Assembly (NCBI GenBank): GCA_021802555.1
Contig: JAJZRU010000011.1
Location: forward strand, 1 to 64,000
DNA from: Pseudomonadota bacterium
GTDB lineage: Bacteria > Pseudomonadota > Gammaproteobacteria > Burkholderiales > Thiobacillaceae
Direction of reading: 5' to 3'
Length of the DNA stretch: 64,000 bases
Shown piece after piece: positions 1-8,801 of the stretch. The translations under genes were made by a program, and so were the position numbers. Position 1 is the stretch's first letter, and each line of letters opens with the position of its first letter. The notes beneath the pieces are model-generated. The model did no database searches. It was not told the origin of the DNA and was given only the letters and a program-made list of their open reading frames with translations.

Positions 1-149
<149 letters not shown>

Positions 150-157
150 ACATAGCG

Positions 158-1480
158 ATGAGCGCCGCCCCCGCCTCCTCCGTGCATGCCGGCGAAGCAC
201 TGCTGTACTTCACCCTGCTGCAGCTCGCCGTCATCGTGCTGGCCGGGCGCCTGGGCGGCGCGCTGGCGGTGCGGCTGGGGCAGACCGCGGCGGTGGGCGA
301 AATCATCGTCGGCATCCTGCTGGGGCCGTCGCTGCTGGGCCTCTTGGCGCCGCAGGTGTTCGGCTACGTGTTCCATTCCGCCTCGGGCACGCCGCTGCAG
401 ATGCTCTCTCAAATCGGCCTGGTGCTGCTGATGTTCCAGATCGGCCTGGAGTTCGACTTCGGCCACCTGCGCGAGCCCCGACACCGCCGCAGCGTGCTGT
501 GGATAGGCGCCGCCAGCATGATCCTGCCCTTCGCCCTGGGCCTGAGCTTCGGCTGGGTGAGCGCGCCAGAGCTTTCGCCGCAGGCCGCGCGCAAGGCCTC
601 GGCGCTGTTCGTTGCCACGGCGTTTTCCATCACCGCGCTGCCCATCCTCGGCCGCATCCTGATGGATTTCGGGCTCACCAGGCTTCCGCTGGGCGTGGTG
701 GCGATCAGCGCAGCGGCGATCAATGACGTGGTCGGCTGGCTGCTGCTGGCGCTGGTCACCCTGCTGTCGGAGAGCCACTTCGCCCCAGGCGCCTTCGCGC
801 TGCAGGTGGCGCTGGTGCTGGGCTTCGGCCTGCTCTGGCTGTATGGGCTGCGGCCCGTCGCCTGCGCGGTGGTGCGGCGCATGCAGGCCGGCGGCGACGA
901 CCTGCCGCCGCACCTGCTGGGCATGGTACTGGCCGCGGTGTTCGTCTCGGCGATGGCGACCTACCAGCTCGGCATCTTCGCCATCTTCGGCGGCTTCGCC
1001 ATGGGTGTGGTGCTGCACCAGGAAGCCCGCTTCGTGCGCGCCTGGAGGGCGCAGATCAGCCCCTTCGTGCTGGTGTTCTTCCTGCCCATCTTCTTCACCT
1101 ACACCGGGCTGCGCACCGACATCGGCAGCCTCTCCAACGCGACCCTGTGGGGCTGGTGCGCGCTGCTGGTGCTGCTGGCCACCGTGGGCAAGTTCGGCGG
1201 CGCCTACTGGGCTGCGCGGCGTTGCGGCATGCCACGCGCCGAAGCCGGGGTGATGGGCGCGCTGATGAACACCCGCGCGCTCATGGAATTGATCGTCATC
1301 AACGTCGGCTACGATCTCGGCGCGATTTCGCACAACGTGTTCACCATGCTGGTCATCATGGCCATATTCAGCACCGTGATCACCGCTCCGCTGCTGCGCC
1401 TGTGGTTGCCGCGCGCCGGCTACGCAGCCGCGCCGCGCGCGCCCACGGCGCAAGCCACGCCCGATCGCCTGGCACCCTGA
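158..1480 (+). CDS. cation:proton antiporter (CPA2/Kef-type membrane protein)
   Basis: A 440-residue, strongly hydrophobic protein with about 12 predicted membrane segments and no soluble regulatory (TrkA-N) tail. An early GEIIVGILLGPSLLG segment and the later NTRALMELIVINVGYDLG segment are typical of the Na+/H+ exchanger domain of the CPA2 family. The family exchanges Na+ or K+ for protons at the inner membrane. The gene starts eight bases after the upstream reductase stop, so it is probably in the same transcript, and it ends nine bases from the convergent glycosyltransferase. The ion is not predictable. Its link to pigment synthesis is only positional, although pH-homeostasis transporters do occur near such clusters. 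Confidence 0.85.
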   Translation: MSAAPASSVHAGEALLYFTLLQLAVIVLAGRLGGALAVRLGQTAAVGEIIVGILLGPSLLGLLAPQVFGYVFHSASGTPLQMLSQIGLVLLMFQIGLEFDFGHLREPRHRRSVLWIGAASMILPFALGLSFGWVSAPELSPQAARKASALFVATAFSITALPILGRILMDFGLTRLPLGVVAISAAAINDVVGWLLLALVTLLSESHFAPGAFALQVALVLGFGLLWLYGLRPVACAVVRRMQAGGDDLPPHLLGMVLAAVFVSAMATYQLGIFAIFGGFAMGVVLHQEARFVRAWRAQISPFVLVFFLPIFFTYTGLRTDIGSLSNATLWGWCALLVLLATVGKFGGAYWAARRCGMPRAEAGVMGALMNTRALMELIVINVGYDLGAISHNVFTMLVIMAIFSTVITAPLLRLWLPRAGYAAAPRAPTAQATPDRLAP

Positions 1481-1489
1481 GAAAAACTA

Positions 1490-2272
1490 TCAACGCCCGC
1501 GCAGCCACCGCCACAACAGCATGGGTAGGCGCAGCAGAAAGCCAGTGAAGAGGCGCGCGTGCATCCAGCTCAGCAGGGCGTTGTCGCGCAGATATTTGAA
1601 ATGCGACACGCCGCCTTCCTCGGCGCGCAGATAGCGCACCGGTGCCGGCAGGTTGACGGCCGGCACGCCGGCCCAGCTCAGGCGCACCGCCGCCTCGGGA
1701 TCGAAATCGAAGCGCCGCATCCAGCGCTGTCCGTGCATGATGCGGCGCAGCGGGGCGATGGGATAGACGCGGAAGCCGTAGAGCGAGTCGCCGATGCCGC
1801 CCCACAGGGTTTCCAACTGGGCCCAGGTATTGGAGATCTTGCGGCCCTGCACGCGCAGTTGCGGCGCATCGGCGGCGAATACCGGCTTGCCCAGCACCAT
1901 GGCCTGCGGCTGCGCGCGCGAGGCGGCCATGAAATCCGGGATCAAGGCCGCCGGATGCTGGCCGTCGGAATCCATGGTCAGCACGTGGCTGTAGCCTGCG
2001 GCGGCTGCGGCCTCCAGCCCATGCAGCACGGCGGCGCCCTTGCCGCAGTTCTCTGCCAGCACCAGGACGCGCAGCTGCGGATCGGCGGCCGCCATGGCTT
2101 GCAGGCCTTCGGCCGTGCCGTCCGTGCTGCCGTCCACCACCATCCAGACTGGCGCCCAGAGTGCACGCGCCGCGCGTACCGTGTCGTACACCGCCGCGCC
2201 GGGGTTGTAGCTGGGGATGAGCACCAGATGGCTGGCGCTGGGGACAGAGGAGGCCGCGCTGGGCTCAGCCAT
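1490..2272 (-). CDS. family 2 glycosyltransferase
   Basis: A 260-residue GT-A fold glycosyltransferase. The N-terminal strand LVLIPSYNPG, the nucleotide-binding VVDGSTDGT and the metal-binding DSDGQHP segment are in the expected order. The C-terminal third is basic and hydrophobic (LLRLPMLLWRWLRG), suggesting membrane association. I chose the ATG at 2272 because it overlaps the stop of the acyltransferase by eight bases; an upstream in-frame start at 2308 would add 12 residues inside that gene. In aryl-polyene clusters such enzymes are thought to glycosylate the lipid anchor or aryl head group. Donor and acceptor are unknown. It is the last gene of the leftward operon. Confidence 0.85.
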   Translation of the reverse strand: MAEPSAASSVPSASHLVLIPSYNPGAAVYDTVRAARALWAPVWMVVDGSTDGTAEGLQAMAAADPQLRVLVLAENCGKGAAVLHGLEAAAAAGYSHVLTMDSDGQHPAALIPDFMAASRAQPQAMVLGKPVFAADAPQLRVQGRKISNTWAQLETLWGGIGDSLYGFRVYPIAPLRRIMHGQRWMRRFDFDPEAAVRLSWAGVPAVNLPAPVRYLRAEEGGVSHFKYLRDNALLSWMHARLFTGFLLRLPMLLWRWLRGR

Positions 2273-3062
2273 CGCGCGTCGTACCCAAGAACGGCGGCAG
2301 GCACGCATCGGCCAGCGCCGTGTTGAAATAGTCCCCTAGCTCGCCCACGAAGGCATGTACGTCCTCGGGAGGGTCGAAACGCCGCCCCAGGCGCACGCGA
2401 TAATGGATGGGCAGGCGCGGACAGCGCGACAGCGGCCAGCCCTTGGTGAGAAAAGCCGAGTCGGTTTCGATGAGGACGGTCTGCACCGGCACGCGCGCCT
2501 GCTTGGCGATGAGCCCCGTGCTGCCGCGTATCGGACCGACCGGACGGGCGGTGCTGCGGGTGCTTTCAGGAAACAGCAGCAACTGGCGGCCGGCCTGCAG
2601 CTCGGCCACCGCCTGGTGGATCATGTTGCGCGGATCGTCGTTGCGGATGTAGCCGGCCAGGCGCGCTCCGGCGCCGAACACGGGGCTGCCCAGGATGCTG
2701 GCCTTCATGATGCAGGCCAGGCGCGGCAGGCGGGAGAGCACCAGGACAGCATCGATCAAGGCGGGGTGGTTGGGCGCGATGATCATGGGCCCCTGGCCGG
2801 CGAGCGCATCGAGCGCGGCGAGATCGAAGCGGCAGGCGCCCACGCCCGCCAGCACAGACAGATAAAAACGGAAGCCGCCGCGGATCACCCCGCGGCCGAG
2901 CGCCAGCCCAGCGCGCCCGGGCAGCAGGTAATACAGCGGCACCGCCAGCAGCGACCAGCCCAGGCCCAGCAGGCCCAACAGGCCCAGGCCGAAGCAGGCG
3001 CGCGCACCATCCCAAAGCGCGCGGCCGCGCCCCGGCGCGGGCGCGGCATATCCTTCGTTCAT
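2265..3062 (-). CDS. 1-acyl-glycerol-3-phosphate-type acyltransferase (PlsC/LPLAT family)
   Basis: About 265 residues with an N-terminal hydrophobic stretch (LGLLGLLGLGWSLLAVPLYYLL) and the LPLAT motifs: NHPALID (the HX4D catalytic pair) and FPESTRS (the substrate-binding FPEGTRS block). It should transfer an acyl chain from ACP or CoA to a glycerol or similar acceptor at the inner membrane. In xanthomonadin and aryl-polyene clusters these enzymes are believed to attach the polyenoic acid to a lipid. The start at 3062 (MNEGYA) is preferred over 3095; 3071 is also possible. It overlaps the glycosyltransferase start, implying translational coupling. Confidence 0.85.
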   Translation of the reverse strand: MNEGYAAPAPGRGRALWDGARACFGLGLLGLLGLGWSLLAVPLYYLLPGRAGLALGRGVIRGGFRFYLSVLAGVGACRFDLAALDALAGQGPMIIAPNHPALIDAVLVLSRLPRLACIMKASILGSPVFGAGARLAGYIRNDDPRNMIHQAVAELQAGRQLLLFPESTRSTARPVGPIRGSTGLIAKQARVPVQTVLIETDSAFLTKGWPLSRCPRLPIHYRVRLGRRFDPPEDVHAFVGELGDYFNTALADACLPPFLGTTRDG

Positions 3063-3140
3063 GTGGTCACCCATGCGGGACAACGGCCGTTCCAAAATCG
3101 CACGCTCGCGACAGGGGGGCGCACGAGAGGCCGAACCGCA

Positions 3141-4118
3141 TTACGCTTCCCCGCCCCCCGCGGCCTCGATCTCCACCAGCAGTTCGCCGCGGCAGACGTC
3201 GGCCTGCAACGCCAGCACCGCGGCCCGGCCGCCAATGGTGCGGCGCAATTCGGCTTCGATCGCCGGCCAGTCGGCCGGGTTCCGCACATAGACTTTGTAA
3301 TGCAGTTGAGAAAATTCCCAGCGCGCCGCCGTCAGGCCCGCGGCCGCATCCAGCACGGCTTGCAGGTTGCACAGGGTCTCGCGCGTCTGTGCGAGCGCGT
3401 CGCCGGCGTGCAGGCTGCAATGGCCGACGATGCTGGCGGTGCCGGAAATGAACAGCAGCGGTCCGGCGCCCGCCCGCACCAGCGTGGCGCGCGAGAAAGT
3501 GGGGCTGCGCGGGCCATATTCGGCCGGATAGCGGTAGGCGCTCGTCTGGCGCGGGTTCTCGACAGCCTGCACGGGATGGCGCGTGGCCAGGGCGTAAAGG
3601 GTGAAGGGCGCGCCGGCGGCGGCACCCAGCGCGCTGGCGGCGGGCACGCCGCCGCCTGCAACGCTGTACCCCCCGGCCAGCAAGGCATCCTGGCGGCCGA
3701 TGTTGAATTGCCGGTAACGCTCCAAGCCGTTGCCGTCGCCATTGATGTCGGCGATGTGGTTCCACACCCGCACCAGGCGCTCGAAGCCCGCGGCCGCCGC
3801 CGCCTCCATGAGCTGGGTGTAGGCACGCTGCACCGTCTGCTGCAAGGGCGCGGCGGGCTCGCCGATTCGCGCAGCGCCGAACCACCAATGCTCGCTGCAG
3901 CGCCAATGCCAGGGTCCGTGGCGCCCTTCGCGCAGCGGGCCGGCCGCGGCAAAGGCTTCGCAGGGCGCAGGCGGACCAGCCAGCACCGGCGCCTGCACGT
4001 GCGCGCACGGCAGGGCGAAATCGGGCGCCGCGCCGCCGAAACAGGCCGCCCCCAGCCACGCGCCCGCGGGCGGCGGCGCGCCCAACGCGCCAGCCGGCAG
4101 ATGAAACAAGTGCAACAT
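3141..4118 (-). CDS. chorismatase (XanB2/FkbO/Hyg5-type), hydroxybenzoate starter synthase
   Basis: A 325-residue protein of the chorismate-lyase-like chorismatase family. Diagnostic blocks are RVWNHIADIN (from 117), ERYRQFN (133-139), NPRQTSAYRYP (188-198) and SGTASIVGH (225-233). Members convert chorismate either to 3-/4-hydroxybenzoate (XanB2, Hyg5) or to dihydroxycyclohexadiene acids (FkbO). Inside an aryl-polyene cluster, a XanB2-like role making 3-hydroxybenzoate as the aryl starter is the natural reading. It begins the stretch of leftward genes after a 188-bp gap holding a palindromic repeat. The subtype cannot be fixed from motifs alone. Confidence 0.88.
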   Translation of the reverse strand: MLHLFHLPAGALGAPPPAGAWLGAACFGGAAPDFALPCAHVQAPVLAGPPAPCEAFAAAGPLREGRHGPWHWRCSEHWWFGAARIGEPAAPLQQTVQRAYTQLMEAAAAAGFERLVRVWNHIADINGDGNGLERYRQFNIGRQDALLAGGYSVAGGGVPAASALGAAAGAPFTLYALATRHPVQAVENPRQTSAYRYPAEYGPRSPTFSRATLVRAGAGPLLFISGTASIVGHCSLHAGDALAQTRETLCNLQAVLDAAAGLTAARWEFSQLHYKVYVRNPADWPAIEAELRRTIGGRAAVLALQADVCRGELLVEIEAAGGGEA

Positions 4119-4159
4119 GCGCGGGTCAGCCTGAACGTCGCGAGGCGGACACTATGCCG

Positions 4160-4250
4160 CCTCACCCTCATCCGGCGCTACGCGCCACCTTCTCCCAGGG
4201 GGAGAAGGCATCAAGCCCCTCTCCCCCTGGGAGAGGGGTTGGGGTGAGGG
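4160..4250. repeat. REP-like nested palindromic element
   Basis: A 91-bp nested palindrome in the gap between the chorismatase and the flavin enzyme. The outer arms CCTCACCC (4160-4167) and GGGTGAGG (4242-4249) enclose two strong hairpins, CCTTCTCCC/GGGAGAAGG (4189-4209) and CCCCTCTCCC/GGGAGAGGGG (4217-4238). It resembles the short CCCTCTCCC-type intergenic repeats common in proteobacterial genomes. It could act as a transcript-end stabiliser or partial terminator inside the leftward operon. A degraded half-copy is visible near 47620-47650. Confidence 0.75.
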
Positions 4251-4306
4251 AAAAGGCCATGACGAGCGGCGTTTCATGATACGGGGCGGCAATGCGCCAT
4301 GTCCGT

Positions 4307-5638
4307 TCAGGTGCCCGACACGCCGGGCAGATGCTCCGGCCGGATCTGGCGCCGGCGCAACGCGCGCGCCTTCAGGCTGCGGGCGAAGTGGCGCAGGCAG
4401 GATAGGTAATAAATGCCCTTGAGTGCACGCACCGATGCCCAGATCGGCGTGCTGCCGTAGATGTCGCCCGCCAGCACCGACAGGAGCGCCTCCTTGACGC
4501 GGAAGATATTGCGCGGGCGCATGAAGAGATCGCGCATGGTGGGATGGTTGACGCGAAAGATGAACCAGGAGAATTCATGCGGGCCGTGCCGGATCGCGCG
4601 GTCGAAGCGCGCCAAGGCCTCGGCCGCCCGGCTCGGCTCGCGCAAACAGGTCTGCACCGTGTCGGCGGCAAGAAAGCCGCCCTGCATGGCCAGCATGACG
4701 CCGGAGGAAAACACCGGGTCGATGAAGGCATAGGCGTCGCCGATGAGCAGATAGCCGGGGCCGTGGGTGCGGTCGCAACTGTAGGAAAAATTGCCCGTGG
4801 CCTGCACCTCGGAAATGCGCGTGGCGCCGGCCAGGCGCTCAGCCAGCGCGGGTGCCATGGCAATGGTGTCGTCGAAAAACTGCTCCAGCGGCTTATCGCG
4901 CGTCTTCAGATAATAAGGCCACACCACGCAGCCCACGCTGGTGACGCCGTCGGCCAGAGGGATGAACCAGAACCAGCCGTGTTCGAACCAAAAGATGGTG
5001 ATGTTGCCCTGGGCCTTGCCGTCCAGGCGCCGCGCGCCGCTGTAGTGGGCGAAAATGGCCGCACTGCAATGCTTGGGATTGGGCTGCTTGGCCTTGAAGC
5101 GGCCGGCCAGGAAAGTGTCCCGCCCCGAGGCGTCGATGACCCAGCGCGCGCTCCAGGCGGCCCGCGCGCCGTCCTCGTGTTCCGCGGCCACCACCGCACC
5201 GCCCCCGGGCAGGAATTGCACGTCTTGCACCTTGCAGCCTTCGATCACCTGCGCGCCCCGGTCCGCGGCATTGCGGATGAGGATGCTGTCGAATTCCGAG
5301 CGCCGCACCTGATAGGCCATGGGCATGGATTTGTCCCAGGCCTCGGCGAACTGGAAGGTCTGGCTTCTTTCCGCGTGCCAGGGCGAGACGAATTCGGCGC
5401 CCCATTTCTCCATGCCGATGGCGCGCACCGCGTCGGCCACGCCCAGTTTTTCCAGCAGCTGCAAATTGGCCGGCAACAGCGACTCGCCGATATGGAAGCG
5501 CGGATGGCGGTCCTTTTCCAGCAGCACCACGCGCAAGCCCCGCTGCGCCATCAGCGCCGCTGCCGTGGAACCCCCGGGGCCGCCGCCGATGACGACGACG
5601 TCGGCATCCTGCCCGTCTTGTGTCGAAGAATATGCCAT
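4307..5638 (-). CDS. FAD-dependent oxidoreductase, flavin-dependent halogenase-like
   Basis: A 443-residue flavoprotein. Residues 17-24 form the dinucleotide-binding IGGGPGGS; GESLLP (51-56) follows; a lysine at 78 (MEKWG) sits where FADH2-dependent halogenases carry the active-site Lys; and WFWFIP (222-227) matches the halogenase signature WxWxIP. GDAYAFIDPVFSSG is the second FAD-contact block. The family also includes geranylgeranyl-reductase-like and hydroxylating enzymes, so halogenation is not proven. Homologues in xanthomonadin clusters fit bromination or other tailoring of the aryl ring. The start at 5638 follows a good GAGGGA ribosome-binding site; an upstream start at 5671 lacks one and would reach the dehydratase stop. 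Confidence 0.85.
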   Translation of the reverse strand: MAYSSTQDGQDADVVVIGGGPGGSTAAALMAQRGLRVVLLEKDRHPRFHIGESLLPANLQLLEKLGVADAVRAIGMEKWGAEFVSPWHAERSQTFQFAEAWDKSMPMAYQVRRSEFDSILIRNAADRGAQVIEGCKVQDVQFLPGGGAVVAAEHEDGARAAWSARWVIDASGRDTFLAGRFKAKQPNPKHCSAAIFAHYSGARRLDGKAQGNITIFWFEHGWFWFIPLADGVTSVGCVVWPYYLKTRDKPLEQFFDDTIAMAPALAERLAGATRISEVQATGNFSYSCDRTHGPGYLLIGDAYAFIDPVFSSGVMLAMQGGFLAADTVQTCLREPSRAAEALARFDRAIRHGPHEFSWFIFRVNHPTMRDLFMRPRNIFRVKEALLSVLAGDIYGSTPIWASVRALKGIYYLSCLRHFARSLKARALRRRQIRPEHLPGVSGT

Positions 5639-5667
5639 GCGTTTCCCTCGCGAGTATTTACTTGGCC

Positions 5668-6135
5668 TCAAGTTTGACTGGTCCCCAGCTGCTGGCGCGG
5701 CGTGTTGACGAGCAGGAGTTCCACACTCGCCACCTCTGCATCCTCCAGGCTCAGCCGGCCGGACAAGGCCGCGACGTTATCCGACATCTGGCGCGAACTC
5801 ATCTCGATGGCCACCCAGGCGTCGGCCGGCACGGGGCGCCGGAAACTGCACTTGCGTATGCCCGCCAGCATGCCGATATAGCCATCGCCCATGCCGGCCG
5901 CGTGGGGGTCGCCCGCCAGCATGCCGGCACCGGCCACCTGCGCGGCCGCTTCCACCAGCAGCACGCCCGGCACCAGAGGCATGCCCGGGAAATGTCCCTG
6001 CAGGATGGACAGCTCGCGCGGCCAGATTGCGTGGCCGACATAGCGGTCGTGCGCCAGCACGGTGATGCGCTTGACGAACAGACTTTCGCCGCGGTGCGGC
6101 AGCAGGCGTTCGATGGCCGCCGCATCCAGTTCCAT
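5668..6135 (-). CDS. FabZ-like 3-hydroxyacyl-ACP dehydratase (hotdog fold)
   Basis: 155 residues with the FabA/FabZ hotdog signature: LLPHRGESLFVKRI near the N terminus and GHFPGMPLVPGVLLVEAAAQ, in which His48 is the catalytic histidine and Glu62 the likely acidic partner. It should dehydrate 3-hydroxyacyl-ACP to the trans-2-enoyl form. With no enoyl reductase in the window, repeated dehydration would leave the conjugated polyene. ATG at 6135 is taken as the start; a TTG at 6167 overlapping the upstream stop (TTGA) is an alternative adding about 11 residues. It lies between the PAP2 gene and the flavin enzyme on the same strand. Confidence 0.9.
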   Translation of the reverse strand: MELDAAAIERLLPHRGESLFVKRITVLAHDRYVGHAIWPRELSILQGHFPGMPLVPGVLLVEAAAQVAGAGMLAGDPHAAGMGDGYIGMLAGIRKCSFRRPVPADAWVAIEMSSRQMSDNVAALSGRLSLEDAEVASVELLLVNTPRQQLGTSQT

Positions 6136-6164
6136 GGGATAGCACAGGGCCGGCTGAGCCGCGC

Positions 6165-6893
6165 TCAAGGTATCACCCCTGCGCCGGCCCGACGCCGATA
6201 GGTGCGCGGTGCGGACACCCAGGCCACGAGAGCGCCCAGCAGCGCCCCGGCCGCGACATCGACGAAGACATGCTGCTTGGTGGCCATGGTGGAATAAGCG
6301 ATGGCCATACACCACAGCCAGTTGAAGCGCCTGAGACGCTCCCCCCAGCCCAGGGCGGGCGCCATCCAGTTGAGCCACAGCGCCGTGAACACCGCGCTGG
6401 CCACATGCAGCGAGGGGCAGGCGTTGCCGGCGGCGTCTATCCCATGCAGCAGGGAAAACCCCGGGTAGAGCGCCCAGTCCTCCGTCACCCGCGGCACTTG
6501 CGTGGGCCACAGGTAAAAAACCGCAAGACCCAACAAACACAGAGTACCGATGCGCAGGCCGTAGGCGGCGATCTCGCGCGGCGATGACATCAAGGCCACG
6601 GGCAGCGAGACGTAAACCCACAGCGAGAGATAGATGGGCAGCGCCCAGGGCTGAAAGCCGATCCAGCGATCCGGCGCCGTCAGGGGCATGACGGTCACCG
6701 ACGCGGTAGGATGCTCGAGCAGATAAAAATACGCGCGGAAAAAGACCGTCATGAAGAGGGCCGTGCCCAAGGCCTTGAACCAGGCCAGGCGCATGGAGGT
6801 GCGCAGCGTCCGCAGGGCCAGATCGAGCGCGCCCGCAGGCATCGGGGAGAGCTGCGCGCCGGGGACTGCTACGGCCGATTCTTCCTCGCGCAT
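6165..6893 (-). CDS. PAP2-superfamily membrane phosphatase
   Basis: 242 residues with about six membrane segments. The acid-phosphatase motifs are PSLH (160-163) and a C-terminal S-(6)-H208-xxx-D212 in STMATKQHVFVD; the first Lys/Arg-rich motif is weak, as in the inositolphosphotransferase-like branch of the superfamily. Members dephosphorylate lipid phosphates or transfer head groups on the periplasmic face. In this cluster a role in making or recycling the lipid carrier of the polyene is plausible but unproven. The gene starts one base after the ketosynthase stop, so the two are in one operon. Confidence 0.85.
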   Translation of the reverse strand: MREEESAVAVPGAQLSPMPAGALDLALRTLRTSMRLAWFKALGTALFMTVFFRAYFYLLEHPTASVTVMPLTAPDRWIGFQPWALPIYLSLWVYVSLPVALMSSPREIAAYGLRIGTLCLLGLAVFYLWPTQVPRVTEDWALYPGFSLLHGIDAAGNACPSLHVASAVFTALWLNWMAPALGWGERLRRFNWLWCMAIAYSTMATKQHVFVDVAAGALLGALVAWVSAPRTYRRRAGAGVIP

Positions 6894-6894
6894 G

Positions 6895-8154
6895 TCAAGG
6901 CTCCGCGCGGCGCGCGATCAGACAGGCATTGCTGCCGCCGAAGGCGAAGGAGTTGGACATCACGGCCTCGATGCGGCAGCCGTGCCTGGCCTCTAGGGGC
7001 ACGTAATCGAGCGTGCAGCGCGGGTCGGGGTCCAGCAGATGCGCCGTGGGGGGAATCGAGCCGCTCTCCAGCGCCATGATCGCGAGCGCCAGTTCCAGCG
7101 CACCCGCCGCGCCGATCAAGTGGCCGTGCACGGCCTTGGTGGAGCTGACCGCCAACTGCCGGCTGGCGCTGCCAAAAACCTCAGCGATGGCCTGCGACTC
7201 GACCACGTCGCCGACTTCGGTGGCCGTGCCGTGGGCGTTCACATATTGAATTTGTCCGGGCTCCATGTCGGCCTGCGCCAGAGCCTGGCGCATGGCCGCG
7301 GCCTGGCCGGCCTGCGCCGGCTGGGTGAGATGGCCGGCATCGGCGCTCGCGCCATAGCCGGCCAGTTCGGCGCGCGCGCGGGCACCGCGGCGCTCGGCGC
7401 GCACGCGGCTTTCCAGCACCAGGGCCGCAGCGCCCTCGCCCAGCACGAAGCCGCTGCGCGCGCGGTCGAAGGGGCGGCAACTCGCGGCGGGATCGACCGC
7501 ATGCACCCGTGCCATCACCCGCAGCGCGTTCCAGGCCACCATGGAGCCGGGAGTGAGCATCGCCTCGGTGCCGACCACCAGCGCGGCATCCAGATAACCG
7601 TGCCGAATGGCGCGCATGGCCTCGCCCGCGGCAATGGCCGAGGACGCGCAGGCCACGGAATAAGTGTTGCCCATGCCGCGCAGGCCGTAGCGCAGGGAGA
7701 TGAGCGCGCCAGGGGCGTTGGCCATCATGCGCGGCACCGACAAGGGATGCACCACGGCAGCGCGCCGGCGATTGTTTTCATCGCCGCCCAGCGTCGCGCA
7801 ATAGCGCGCATACATGGCATCCAGGGTATGGGCGCCGCCGAAACCGACGCCGACGAAGACGCCGAAGCGCCCGGCGTCTGCCGGCGCTTGCGAAATGCCG
7901 GCGTCGGCCATGGCTTCCTGCGCGGCCGCCAGGGCGAACTGCGCGGCGCGATCGCTGCCGGCATAGCCGCTCTCCAGCAGGGGCAGGGGCTCGGCCGCCG
8001 CCGGCGCCATGAGCAGATCGGGCAGACCGGCGCTCAGTTCGGCCGAAGCGCGCCGGATGGCGCTTTGTCCTGCAAGGGCCGCAGCGAAGCTCGTCTTGCA
8101 GTCCGCGCCCAGGGGGGAAATCATCCCCAGACCGGTGGCCAGCACAGACGTCAT
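6895..8154 (-). CDS. beta-ketoacyl-ACP synthase (FabF-type, aryl polyene)
   Basis: 419 residues with the full ketosynthase triad: Cys169 in SVACASS, His308 in VNAHGTATEVGD and His345 in HGHLIGAAG. It should condense malonyl-ACP with the growing aryl-polyene chain in a type II system. Length and motifs are those of FabF/KAS II rather than the shorter KAS III. Its start overlaps the upstream carrier-protein stop by four bases. Other aryl-polyene systems use two or more ketosynthases; only one lies in this window, so a partner may be to the left. Confidence 0.92.
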   Translation of the reverse strand: MTSVLATGLGMISPLGADCKTSFAAALAGQSAIRRASAELSAGLPDLLMAPAAAEPLPLLESGYAGSDRAAQFALAAAQEAMADAGISQAPADAGRFGVFVGVGFGGAHTLDAMYARYCATLGGDENNRRRAAVVHPLSVPRMMANAPGALISLRYGLRGMGNTYSVACASSAIAAGEAMRAIRHGYLDAALVVGTEAMLTPGSMVAWNALRVMARVHAVDPAASCRPFDRARSGFVLGEGAAALVLESRVRAERRGARARAELAGYGASADAGHLTQPAQAGQAAAMRQALAQADMEPGQIQYVNAHGTATEVGDVVESQAIAEVFGSASRQLAVSSTKAVHGHLIGAAGALELALAIMALESGSIPPTAHLLDPDPRCTLDYVPLEARHGCRIEAVMSNSFAFGGSNACLIARRAEP

Positions 8155-8441
8155 CGCGCGCCGGCCGGCGAGTCGAAAGCCGCGATATCCGGCAATTCGC
8201 CATTGTGGTGCGCGCGCACCTGGGATTCGATGTCGGCCACCATGGCGTCGAAGGTCATGCTCTGGTAGCGCATGGGATCGGCAATCTGAAAGCCGAATTT
8301 GTCTTCCACCTCGAAGAGCATTTCGATCAGACCCAGCGAATCCAGGCCCAGGTCGGCGACCTTGATGTCGGGCTGGTCGAATTTGGCCGGATCCACCTTG
8401 GCGCTGGTGATCAGATAATGCTTAATCAGTTGGGCTAACAT
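8151..8441 (-). CDS. acyl carrier protein
   Basis: 96 residues with the phosphopantetheine-attachment motif LGLDSLG (Ser35) followed by an acidic helix II/III region. It carries the growing chain for the adjacent ketosynthase and dehydratases. The C-terminal 15 residues (from about ELPDIAAFDSPAGAR) extend past a minimal ACP and overlap the ketosynthase start by four bases. It is the first gene of the leftward operon, transcribed from the 8442-8801 divergent region. Confidence 0.92.
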   Translation of the reverse strand: MLAQLIKHYLITSAKVDPAKFDQPDIKVADLGLDSLGLIEMLFEVEDKFGFQIADPMRYQSMTFDAMVADIESQVRAHHNGELPDIAAFDSPAGAR

Positions 8442-8801
8442 GCATCTCCCAGTGCTGGCCTTGGTAACCAGTCCATGTCATGAGCGGTGATATAGGTCAT
8501 GGATTTTTGCGTCGGCCGCGCGCCGGCCCGGCGCGGAAATGTTACTTAACAATGCCGGTGCCAGGCAACCCAGTTCCTCCCGGCAGCTGGACGTACCGGG
8601 CGCCGGAAGAGGTTTTTTATTATCATTGGCCCCTGCGCCGGGGACCCGATTCTCCACTTGCGATGTAAACCGCCGTGCCAACATCAGCCGAAATTGCCAG
8701 ACGCCTTCGGATATCCATGGTTGCCAAGAGCATCCTACCTCCGCCACCGCCCCCGCTGCCTTGTGCCCGCCGGCTCGGCATGCCGCGAACCTAAGGGTAG
8801 G
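8442..8801. promoter_or_regulatory. divergent intergenic region between the two pigment operons
   Basis: A 360-bp gap without a credible gene separates the leftward operon (ACP first) from the rightward operon (membrane protein first), so both promoters must lie here. It holds a GC-rich inverted repeat, CGCGCCGG/CCGGCGCG with one central base (8519-8535), and an AT-rich patch (about 8611-8630). I could not assign clear -35/-10 boxes. The rightward gene has GGGTAGG just before its ATG. Confidence 0.6.
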
